From NCBI GenBank assembly GCA_029570835.1, contig JAKPTX010000230.1:1-38952 (forward strand): a stretch of 38,952 nt of DNA, read 5' to 3'. Under the pieces are notes generated by a model, which saw nothing but the letters and a program-made list of their open reading frames with translations, was not told the origin of the DNA and did no database searches. Of the stretch, positions 33,103-38,952 are shown piece by piece (within the stretch, counting starts at the first letter, position 1; each line of letters starts with the position of its first letter). A program made the position numbers and the translations under genes. The DNA is from Bacteroidota bacterium (lineage in GTDB: Bacteria; Bacteroidota; Bacteroidia; Bacteroidales; WCHB1-69).

Positions 33103-33173
33103 TAAAAAAAAGGGGGCAGATCAATGTCCCCTTTTTAGTTATTGCATTTCCCCACTCGGAAATGACTCTGGAA
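33103..33173 (-). repeat. ~70-bp dispersed element, copy E
   Basis: Minus-strand order: TTCCAGAG, TCATTTCC, GAGTGGGG, 29 bases, TCTGCCCCC and a T-run. AAAAAGGGG and CCCCTTTTT pair perfectly (33106-33136), so it can terminate transcription from either side, including korB. Confidence 0.78.
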
Positions 33174-33182
33174 TTATTTCCA

Positions 33183-33203
33183 ATTACGAATTACGAATTA
33201 CGA
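33183..33203. repeat. 7-bp tandem array ATTACGA, three units
   Basis: Three perfect ATTACGA units, the same heptamer as at 19981-20015 and 22997-23017. Confidence 0.88.
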
Positions 33204-33210
33204 GATCGTA

Positions 33211-33238
33211 AATTTAGAATTTAGAGTTTAGAATTTAG
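33211..33238. repeat. 7-bp tandem array AATTTAG, four units
   Basis: AATTTAG, AATTTAG, AGTTTAG, AATTTAG; phased as GAATTTA the unit begins with GAA. Confidence 0.88.
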
Positions 33239-33276
33239 AATTGAAATTTTGTTATAGTGTTGTATTTTGCAGCATA

Positions 33277-33297
33277 ACCCCGAAGGGGTGTCATTAT
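33277..33297 (+). repeat. CCCCGAAGGGG element, copy 1
   Basis: The palindrome CCCCGAAGGGG is followed by TGTCATTAT. Copies 2 and 3 follow in the same orientation at 33331 and 33444. Confidence 0.75.
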
Positions 33298-33330
33298 TAT
33301 AGCGCAAAGTTGACCCCAAGAGCCAAATAA

Positions 33331-33351
33331 ACCCCGTAGGGGTGACATTAT
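33331..33351 (+). repeat. CCCCGTAGGGG element, copy 2
   Basis: CCCCGTAGGGG followed by TGACATTAT; same layout as copy 1. Confidence 0.75.
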
Positions 33352-33385
33352 GAAGTGTGAAATATGAAGTTAGAAATTTGAAATA
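33351..33385. repeat. Degenerate 7-bp array TGAARTN, five units
   Basis: TGAAGTG, TGAAATA, TGAAGTT, AGAAATT, TGAAATA keep a 7-bp period with GAA at the same place in each unit. Confidence 0.65.
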
Positions 33386-33443
33386 AGTTTTTTTATAATA
33401 TAACATCCTGATAATCTGGTTTATAGATCCAAAATCAAAATTA

Positions 33444-33464
33444 TCCCAAAAGGGTGACATTATA
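33444..33464 (+). repeat. CCCAAAAGGG element, copy 3
   Basis: TCCCAAAAGGG followed by TGACATTAT. The stem is weaker than in copies 1 and 2 but the tail is identical to copy 2. Confidence 0.65.
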
Positions 33465-33472
33465 GTAAATTT

Positions 33473-33484
33473 GGGCTAAAGCCC
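33473..33484. repeat. GGGCTAAAGCCC inverted repeat
   Basis: GGGCT and AGCCC flank AA. It is a short palindrome of a type I recall as frequent in Bacteroidetes gaps. Confidence 0.6.
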
Positions 33485-33510
33485 TTTGTTTCAGGGGGAT
33501 AATTCCTATC

Positions 33511-33528
33511 CGTGCCCTAAAGGACACG
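33511..33528. repeat. CGTGCCCTAAAGGACACG imperfect palindrome
   Basis: CGTG and CACG, then CCT and AGG, pair around AA with one mismatch. It is followed by GATAATTCGTAATTG, linking it to the heptamer and ~70-bp elements. Confidence 0.55.
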
Positions 33529-33575
33529 ACTATTGATAATTCGTAATTGATCCTGCATATCTAAGAAGGTATAAA

Positions 33576-33643
33576 TTCCAGAGTGGGGTAAAAGGATATC
33601 TATAGCGTATTGGACGTTCTGCCCCCCAATATTTTTTATTTCC
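33576..33643 (+). repeat. ~70-bp dispersed element, copy B
   Basis: TTCCAGAGTGGGG, 29 bases, TCTGCCCCCC and a tail ending TTATTTCC. Upstream, ATTCGTAATTGATCCTGCAT is shared with copy C (minus strand), showing that the repeated unit is longer than the GC-block core. Confidence 0.8.
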
Positions 33644-33697
33644 AAAAAAACAGAAAGAAGAAATTAAAGAGCCAAAAATTTTAAATAGACGCAGTAG

Positions 33698-33717
33698 GGA
33701 CAGGTCGCGACCTGTCC
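33698..33717. repeat. Perfect 20-nt palindrome, REP-like
   Basis: GGACAGGTCG is followed by CGACCTGTCC and preceded by GTAG, as in the copies near the left end of the window. Confidence 0.8.
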
Positions 33718-33740
33718 TCCGACAATAATTTTCCCAAATA

Positions 33741-33771
33741 AACAAAAAGAGACGCGGCAAGCCACGTCTCT
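33741..33771 (-). terminator. REP-like hairpin acting as terminator of the decarboxylase operon
   Basis: AGAGACG and CGTCTCT pair, followed inside by GGC/GCC with one mismatch and a 2-base loop. On the minus strand the stem runs into TTTTTGTTT, 44 bases past the mmdB stop. Confidence 0.7.
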
Positions 33772-33814
33772 GTAATGATATAATTAATATTTCGAAATCC
33801 CGAAATTGTTAGTC

Positions 33815-34966
33815 TTAGTACAAGAACCCTAATAAAATTCCGGCTGCAACAGCACTACCGATTACACCCGCTACGTTAGGACCCATAGCATGCATTAAAA
33901 GATAGTTCTTTTTGTCATACTTTAGACCTTCAACAAGAGATACACGAGCAGCATCAGGAACTGCAGATACACCGGAGTTTCCAATTAAAGGATTGATCTT
34001 GTTTCCTTCTTTTAGGAACAGATTTAAAAACTTAACAAATCCCACGCCTGCTGCAGTAGCAAAAATAAATGATAAGGCTCCCAAACCAAAAATCAAAACA
34101 GAATCGGTTGTTAAAAAGTTAGTTGCTTGCGTAGATGCTCCCACTGTAAGTCCAATTAGAATGGTTACTATATCAATAAGAGGACCATTTGCAGTATTTG
34201 CCAACCGTCTTGTAACCGTACTCTCTTTCAACAAATTTCCAAAAAAGAGCATTCCAAGAAGTGGAAGTGCACTAGGAACTAAAAAAGTAGTTAATAAAAT
34301 ACCCAATATAGGGAAGAAAACTTTTTCACGATGTGAAACCGCTCTGGGTGGCCTCATTTTAATTAATCTTTCACGATCACTCGTCAGAAGTCTCATGATA
34401 GGAGGTTGAATAACAGGTACTAAGGCCATATAAGAGTAGGCTGATACCGCAATAGCTCCCATCATTCCCGGAGCCAGTTTTGAAGCCAGGAAGATCGCAG
34501 TTGGACCATCCGCACCGCCGATAATACCGATAGCTCCCGCCTCCATTGCCGAAAAGCCTATTAAAAGCGCAGATATATAAGCTGCAAAAATACCAAACTG
34601 TGCAGCTGCACCAATTAAAATCAGTTTAGGGTTAGAAATTAGGGCTGAAAAGTCTGTCATCGCTCCAATCCCAAGAAATATCAATGGCGGATAGACCCCT
34701 TTAATAACTCCAAAATAAAGATAATTCAAAACCGAGCCGCTTTCATACACCCCCACCTGTAAACCTCCGATAAAGGGAATATTCCCTACTATCATTCCAA
34801 AACCAATAGGAATCAATAATAGAGGTTCATACTCTTTAATTATACCCAAAGCTATGAAAAAAATTCCGATAGCAATCATTATCAAATGCCCCCAGGTTAC
34901 ATTGGCAAACCCGGTATATTGATAAAATTGCGCTATTCCAAATTTAAAAAATTCTAAAAATTCCAT
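33815..34966 (-). CDS. mmdB: Sodium-pumping decarboxylase, beta subunit
   Basis: Membrane subunit that releases CO2 from carboxybiotin and exports sodium. The 383-residue protein is almost wholly hydrophobic with many membrane segments. It has the sodium-site motif GGADGPT (150-156) with D153, the loop VGASTQATNFLT and the late NPLIGNSGVSAVPDAARV. Members serve oxaloacetate, methylmalonyl-CoA or glutaconyl-CoA decarboxylases alike; the carboxyltransferase in the same operon favours methylmalonyl-CoA. It is the last gene of the operon and is followed by a hairpin with a T-run. Confidence 0.93.
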   Translation of the reverse strand: MEFLEFFKFGIAQFYQYTGFANVTWGHLIMIAIGIFFIALGIIKEYEPLLLIPIGFGMIVGNIPFIGGLQVGVYESGSVLNYLYFGVIKGVYPPLIFLGIGAMTDFSALISNPKLILIGAAAQFGIFAAYISALLIGFSAMEAGAIGIIGGADGPTAIFLASKLAPGMMGAIAVSAYSYMALVPVIQPPIMRLLTSDRERLIKMRPPRAVSHREKVFFPILGILLTTFLVPSALPLLGMLFFGNLLKESTVTRRLANTANGPLIDIVTILIGLTVGASTQATNFLTTDSVLIFGLGALSFIFATAAGVGFVKFLNLFLKEGNKINPLIGNSGVSAVPDAARVSLVEGLKYDKKNYLLMHAMGPNVAGVIGSAVAAGILLGFLY

Positions 34967-34991
34967 TTTAAATACATTTAAGATTATCGAG

Positions 34992-35432
34992 TTATCCTAT
35001 AACTACTAAAACATCACCTTCCATAACGGAATCACCTTTATCAACTTTGATCTCTTTGATCACACCCTCTTTGTCTGAATCGATATTGTTTTCCATTTTC
35101 ATGGCCTCCAATAACAAGAGATGATCTCCGGGTTTTACGTGATCACCAACTTTTACAAAGATGTCCAAAATTACTCCGGGTAGTGGAGATTTAAGAGGTC
35201 TTACATCAGATGCGGCAGCCGGTGCTTGCGCAACTGTTGTGCCGGCAGCTCCGGCTCTGGGAGCAGCAGGTGCTGCTACTTTAATGACGGTTTTAGGTTG
35301 AACAATCTTCTCCATCTCCATTTCAACTTTATAAGGAGTTCCATTCACCTCCACCTGAGCAACATTGCCTTCAACATCGACAATATCAACCGAGTATTTA
35401 TTTCCGTTTATTGTAAATTTATAATTTTTCAT
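34992..35432 (-). CDS. mmdC: Biotin carboxyl carrier protein of the decarboxylase
   Basis: Swinging arm that carries CO2 from the carboxyltransferase to the membrane subunit. The 146 residues comprise an N-terminal beta region (1-42), an Ala/Pro-rich linker (about 53-77) and a C-terminal biotinyl domain with the biotinylated lysine K112 in EAMKMEN. The chain resembles acetyl-CoA or pyruvate carboxylase carriers too; its place between the gamma and beta genes fixes it as part of this complex. It lies 25 bases before the beta gene and 29 bases after the gamma gene. Confidence 0.93.
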   Translation of the reverse strand: MKNYKFTINGNKYSVDIVDVEGNVAQVEVNGTPYKVEMEMEKIVQPKTVIKVAAPAAPRAGAAGTTVAQAPAAASDVRPLKSPLPGVILDIFVKVGDHVKPGDHLLLLEAMKMENNIDSDKEGVIKEIKVDKGDSVMEGDVLVVIG

Positions 35433-35461
35433 TTTTATTTATTTTTTAATCAAACAAAATC

Positions 35462-36439
35462 TTATTTTCTTCTTGGAATTCTTCTATGAATCAACTGTTT
35501 TTGAGCCCAGGGAGAAGCGTGAACTTTAGGAGTTTCTATCGTTATGATCTCACTCTCATAATCGTGATTCTTATTAAAATGAAGATGGATAGCCATGCCA
35601 ATAGCTGCTAACTCTTCTCCGGAATCAGCCTTTGTCGGATCAATAACCTTTTTCATTGCCACCTCGGAGGAGATGCCCTGTTTTTTATCTTGATATTTTT
35701 TAATCCACACCGGAACAAGTAAATTAAGACGAGCGGATAATTTTAGTAAAACATAGATAATAAATAGTGCTGAAAACACAACGGTCATAGAAATAATGGT
35801 AAGAATAATCCCATATTGATCTTGTGCCTGTACTAATTCAGACTTGGTAGCCTCATCAATAGGATAGTTTTGAGCTCCGGGTGTAAAATAGTCCAGGGTA
35901 TCTTTATTTTTAACTAAAACCCCGGCTATCTCAACAGAGTCAAGACCATAATCCTTTTTATAACCATAGGAGTGGGTTGCGGTCCTTAAGGAAGGAGGAA
36001 ATTCAAAAAAATCAATAATTGTTTTGCCACTTGAAGAAATCAAAGCAATATAATTACTTGACGTTGAATCCGATGGATCAAAGTTAGTATGAAATACACC
36101 ATAAGTAGGTAAATTATCCAGATAAAAAACAAGAAATCCCCTTGTTGGAATTAATGTTTTGGGGTCTCCTTTTGGAATCCTATACCATCTTGAAGGGTCT
36201 CCTGCGGCAAAACCTGTGGTATCATTAGTTAAATAACACTCTTCAATATTTACGCTATTGTAAGAGGTATTAAAAATTTCAACCCAAGGAACATTTTTAC
36301 CATACTCATCTACTAAATTATCAACATTATTGATCATCAACTCATTAATTCTCAGGTCACTCTGTGATTGAGCACCCACAGAAAGAGGGATCAATAAGGA
36401 GAATAAAAAGATAAAATATTTATAATTTATTTTCATCAT
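35462..36439 (-). CDS. Decarboxylase gamma subunit (OadG) fused to a periplasmic lamin-tail domain
   Basis: The C-terminal half is an OadG subunit, which anchors the cytoplasmic parts to the membrane pump: one membrane helix (about 210-233, GIILTIISMTVVFSALFIIY), then a tail with EELAAIGMAIHLH (275-287) and SPWAQKQ (309-315). Before it stands a signal peptide (about 1-23, ending VGA) and a ~165-residue lamin-tail domain (28-190; LRINELMINN, PWVEIFNTS, DYFTPGAQN). Usual OadG proteins are under 100 residues; this one has 325. The extra domain would lie outside the inner membrane. Function of the fusion is unknown; an attachment or ligand role is inference. Confidence 0.87.
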   Translation of the reverse strand: MMKINYKYFIFLFSLLIPLSVGAQSQSDLRINELMINNVDNLVDEYGKNVPWVEIFNTSYNSVNIEECYLTNDTTGFAAGDPSRWYRIPKGDPKTLIPTRGFLVFYLDNLPTYGVFHTNFDPSDSTSSNYIALISSSGKTIIDFFEFPPSLRTATHSYGYKKDYGLDSVEIAGVLVKNKDTLDYFTPGAQNYPIDEATKSELVQAQDQYGIILTIISMTVVFSALFIIYVLLKLSARLNLLVPVWIKKYQDKKQGISSEVAMKKVIDPTKADSGEELAAIGMAIHLHFNKNHDYESEIITIETPKVHASPWAQKQLIHRRIPRRK

Positions 36440-36454
36440 TGTTCTATTTAAAAA

Positions 36455-38014
36455 TTACATAGGACAGTTATCATGTTTTTTAGCAGGATTTTCGAGACGT
36501 TTATTTTTAGTAGATTCCAACGCTCTAATCACTCTAAATCGAGTATTACGAGGTTCAATCACATCATCGATATATCCATATTTAGCTGCTACATAAGGAT
36601 TGGCAAATGCTTCTCTGTACTCATTTTCCATTTCAGCAACAAATTCAGCTTGTTTTTCCGGATCTTCAATAGCGGCAATCTCTTTACCTCTTAAGATCTC
36701 AATTGCTCCCTTGCCTCCCATAACAGCAATTTCAGCGGTTGGCCATGCGTAGTTGATATCACCTCTCAAGTGTTTTGAACTCATTACACAGTAAGCACCA
36801 CCATAATTCTTTCTTAAGATAACTGTAATTTTTGGAACAGTAGCTTCACCATAAGCGTACAACAATTTTGCTCCATGAACAATTAACCCGCCGTACTCTT
36901 GTCCTGTTCCGGGTAAGAATCCGGGAACATCAACCAAAGTAACCAAAGGAATATTAAACGCGTCACAAAAACGGATAAAACGTGCTGCTTTTCTTGAAGC
37001 ATTGATGTCAAGCACACCGGCTAAATATTTAGGCTGATTGGCAACGATACCAACAGATCTTCCGTTAAATCTAGCATATCCGATACAAATATTAGGAGCA
37101 AAGTTGGGTTGAATTTCTAAAAACTCACCATTGTCCACAATACCATGAATTACCTCTTTAACGTCATACGGTTTATTTGGATTATCCGGAATAATTGCAT
37201 TTAAAGCTTCATCCAAACGATTGATCGGATCATCATTCGGTATAATGGGAGCCTCTTCCATATTATTTGAAGGCAAATAACTCAAGAGTTGTCTAATGGT
37301 TTGAATACCTATTTCTTCATTATCTACGGCAAAATGTGCTACACCCGATTTTGTTGAGTGAATCGATGCACCGCCCAAATCTTCAACTGTCACATCCTCA
37401 TTGGTTACAGTTTTTACTACTTTTGGACCGGTTACAAACATGTAACTGGTATTCTTAGCCATCATAATAAAGTCTGTCAACGCGGGCGAATACACTGCAC
37501 CACCGGCACAAGGTCCAAAAATTACTGAAATTTGAGGAACTACACCGGAAGCCAGGATATTTCTTTGGAAAATCTCAGCATAACCTGCCAAACTGTTTAC
37601 TCCCTCCTGAATTCTCGCACCACCGGAGTCATTAAAGCCCACAACGGGAGCCCCCATTTTCATGGCTTGGTCTAAAACCTTACAAATTTTATTTGATTGA
37701 GTTTCTGATAATGAACCTCCAAAGATTGTAAAATCTTGAGAATAAACGAAAACAAGTCTACCCTCTACAGTTCCATAACCGGTTACAACCCCATCAGATA
37801 AATACTTTTCTTTTTCGAGACCAAAGTTTGTACAACGGTGAGTTACAAACATGTCAAACTCTTCAAAGCTTCCTTCATCGAGCAACATCAATATTCTCTC
37901 TCTTGCCGTGAATTTCCCTTGAGAGTGTTGCCTGTCAATTCTCTTCTGCCCCCCACCCAAGCGTGCCTCTTCTCTCAACTTAAGTAGTTGATTAATCTTT
38001 TCTTGCATTGTCAT
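36455..38014 (-). CDS. mmdA: Methylmalonyl-CoA decarboxylase alpha subunit / acyl-CoA carboxyltransferase
   Basis: Transfers the carboxyl group of methylmalonyl-CoA to biotin in the cytoplasm. The 519-residue protein is a complete carboxyltransferase with both crotonase-like halves: [15 protein letters not shown] and [16 protein letters not shown] in the first, [16 protein letters not shown] and [15 protein letters not shown] in the second. The sequence is equally close to propionyl-CoA carboxylase beta (PccB). The operon with membrane beta, biotin carrier and OadG subunits favours the decarboxylase direction, linked to propionate formation and sodium export. It is the first gene of the operon. 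Confidence 0.92.
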   Translation of the reverse strand: MTMQEKINQLLKLREEARLGGGQKRIDRQHSQGKFTARERILMLLDEGSFEEFDMFVTHRCTNFGLEKEKYLSDGVVTGYGTVEGRLVFVYSQDFTIFGGSLSETQSNKICKVLDQAMKMGAPVVGFNDSGGARIQEGVNSLAGYAEIFQRNILASGVVPQISVIFGPCAGGAVYSPALTDFIMMAKNTSYMFVTGPKVVKTVTNEDVTVEDLGGASIHSTKSGVAHFAVDNEEIGIQTIRQLLSYLPSNNMEEAPIIPNDDPINRLDEALNAIIPDNPNKPYDVKEVIHGIVDNGEFLEIQPNFAPNICIGYARFNGRSVGIVANQPKYLAGVLDINASRKAARFIRFCDAFNIPLVTLVDVPGFLPGTGQEYGGLIVHGAKLLYAYGEATVPKITVILRKNYGGAYCVMSSKHLRGDINYAWPTAEIAVMGGKGAIEILRGKEIAAIEDPEKQAEFVAEMENEYREAFANPYVAAKYGYIDDVIEPRNTRFRVIRALESTKNKRLENPAKKHDNCPM

Positions 38015-38069
38015 AATAACATGATATTTAATTGGTTAACCATTTAACGTTAGTGTAAATTTTAATCAG

Positions 38070-38077
38070 CGAAGATA
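38070..38077 (-). promoter_or_regulatory. Candidate -7 box of the decarboxylase operon
   Basis: The minus strand reads TATCTTCG, one base off TAnnTTTG, 55 bases before the mmdA ATG. Otherwise nothing was recognised between 38015 and 38205. Confidence 0.4.
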
Positions 38078-38205
38078 CTATTAATTTTCCACTTAAATGC
38101 AAAAAAAAAGAAAATAAATTATTCTTATTTCTTTTTTCTAAAAAGGGTCCAAAACATCAGTAAAAATGAGAGTAATTTAATTGCTATCCAAAAGAAATTA
38201 AAGGG

Positions 38206-38952
38206 CTACTCAACAGATACGGATTTGGCTAAATTTCTTGGTTTATCTACGTCACAACCCCGTGCTACAGCGATATAATAGGCTAATAGTTGCAATGGAA
38301 TAACAGAAATAAGGGGGGAGAGCAATTCATCGGTTTTAGGAACTTCAATGCAATAATCCGACATTCCTTTCACTATAGTGTCGCCTTCAGTAACTATTGA
38401 AATAATAATTCCCTTACGTGTTTTTACTTCCTGAATATTACTCACCACTTTTTCGTAGGTTTCCTGCGCAGTAGCTACAACAAAAACCGGCATATTTTCA
38501 TCTATCAATGCAATAGGCCCATGCTTCATTTCAGCTGCAGGATAGCCCTCTGCATGAATATAGGATATCTCTTTTAATTTTAATGCTCCCTCTAACGCGA
38601 CCGGGAAGTTAATTCCTCTTCCCAGATAGATTGCATTGGAAGAATTGACAAACTTCGAGGCTATCTGCTTGATCTCCTCATCTTTTTGCAATACTTTTTC
38701 TATTTTATCGGAAATAGTCTCCAATTCAGAAATATAATGATGATAAGCTGATCGGGAGATCACTCCTTTTTTTTGTGCTAAACTCAAAGCCATCAAGAAG
38801 AGAACCGTTACTTGAGAAGTAAATGCTTTGGTGGAAGCAACACCTATTTCCGGTCCGGCATGAATGTAGGAGCCTGCATGAGTTGCACGCGCAATAGAGG
38901 AGCCAACTACATTACAAATTCCGATCACAGTTGCATTTTTTTGTTTTGCCAG
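38206..38952 (-). CDS. glmS: Glucosamine-fructose-6-phosphate aminotransferase, C-terminal part (partial)
   Basis: Makes glucosamine-6-phosphate for the cell wall and LPS. The frame is open to the right edge of the window (249 codons and a stop visible); the N-terminal glutaminase domain lies outside. Seen here are LAKQKNATVIGICNVVGSS, the sugar-binding GPEIGVASTKAFTSQ, the LGRGINFPVALEGALKLKE segment of the second SIS domain, HAEGYPAAEMKHGPIALID, and the family's C-terminal DKPRNLAKSVSVE. The GTG at 38928 is an internal valine, not a start. No glmS ribozyme is expected in this phylum, and its position lies outside the window. Confidence 0.96.
   Translation of the reverse strand: MAKQKNATVIGICNVVGSSIARATHAGSYIHAGPEIGVASTKAFTSQVTVLFLMALSLAQKKGVISRSAYHHYISELETISDKIEKVLQKDEEIKQIASKFVNSSNAIYLGRGINFPVALEGALKLKEISYIHAEGYPAAEMKHGPIALIDENMPVFVVATAQETYEKVVSNIQEVKTRKGIIISIVTEGDTIVKGMSDYCIEVPKTDELLSPLISVIPLQLLAYYIAVARGCDVDKPRNLAKSVSVE

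Noticed and set aside
32994-33464. CRISPR array
   Set aside because: The arrays are 7-bp tandem repeats without spacers, and the CCCCGWAGGGG units have irregular spacing (54 and 113 bases). No cas gene is present.
33221-33760. Small open frames (79 and 76 residues) in the repeat-rich gap
   Set aside because: Their translations are made of the dispersed repeats and show no start context or protein-like pattern.
38926-38928. GTG start for the gene at the right edge
   Set aside because: The frame stays open to the window end, and the residues before it (LAKQKNAT) match the GlmS family, so the gene is simply truncated by the edge.

Overview
The window reads as a chromosome segment of an anaerobic, AT-rich Bacteroidota member, probably of the order Bacteroidales. 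The evidence is of four kinds. Two secreted proteins end in type IX secretion sorting domains and a third ends in a gliding-motility-type (CHU_C) domain. Many start regions carry the Bacteroidetes -7 box TAnnTTTG instead of a sigma70 -10 box. Most genes lack Shine-Dalgarno sequences. The metabolic set (two 2-oxoacid:ferredoxin oxidoreductases, PEP carboxykinase, a sodium-pumping methylmalonyl-CoA decarboxylase) fits a fermenter. Order-level placement is inference.

Layout. 1-530: the 5' end of an IS1182-like transposase cut by the window edge, then a gene-free stretch of dispersed repeats. 531-3457 (minus): threonine-to-glycine genes (SDR threonine dehydrogenase, kbl) followed by a secreted Mn-type superoxide dismutase. 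3506-6302 (minus): gyrB and ftsE. 6355-10690 (minus): a LuxC-type acyl-CoA reductase, an RprX-like kinase and an RprY-like regulator in overlapping frames, then trxB. 10738-12795 (plus): tRNA-Pro and a YgiQ-type radical SAM protein. 12803-15743 (minus): a CHU_C surface protein, tRNA-Ser and ferritin. 15834-17602 (plus): pckA. 17617-22761 (minus): ribosomal protein S1 with a repeated acidic extension, and a fibronectin-III/T9SS protein. 23056-25873 (minus): a four-gene 2-oxoacid:ferredoxin oxidoreductase. 25992-28737 (minus): nitroreductase, LpxL-like acyltransferase, GmhB phosphatase, DUF4296 lipoprotein and tRNA-His. 28841-32975 (plus): an M28 peptidase with a T9SS tail, then a two-gene 2-oxoacid:ferredoxin oxidoreductase. 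32976-33814: a repeat-dense gap without genes. 33815-38077 (minus): methylmalonyl-CoA decarboxylase subunits, including a gamma subunit fused to a lamin-tail domain. 38206-38952: the 3' part of glmS.

How the genes fit together. The two ferredoxin-linked oxidoreductases interconvert 2-oxoacids and acyl-CoA with reduced ferredoxin. PEP carboxykinase links C3 and C4 pools. The membrane decarboxylase can convert the free energy of methylmalonyl-CoA decarboxylation, at the end of a succinate-propionate route, into a sodium gradient. Threonine dehydrogenase plus Kbl yields glycine and acetyl-CoA. Superoxide dismutase, thioredoxin reductase, ferritin and nitroreductase point to occasional oxygen exposure.

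The genes themselves mostly belong to well-known families. The less expected signal is in the gaps. There are eight short tandem arrays with a strict 7-bp period, whose different units can all be phased as GAA plus four bases. There are also five copies of a ~70-bp terminator-like element (GAGTGGGG, about 29 nt, CTGCCCCC), REP-like palindromes, and three copies of a CCCCGWAGGGG element. Ribosomal protein S1 carries nine uninterrupted heptapeptide repeats.
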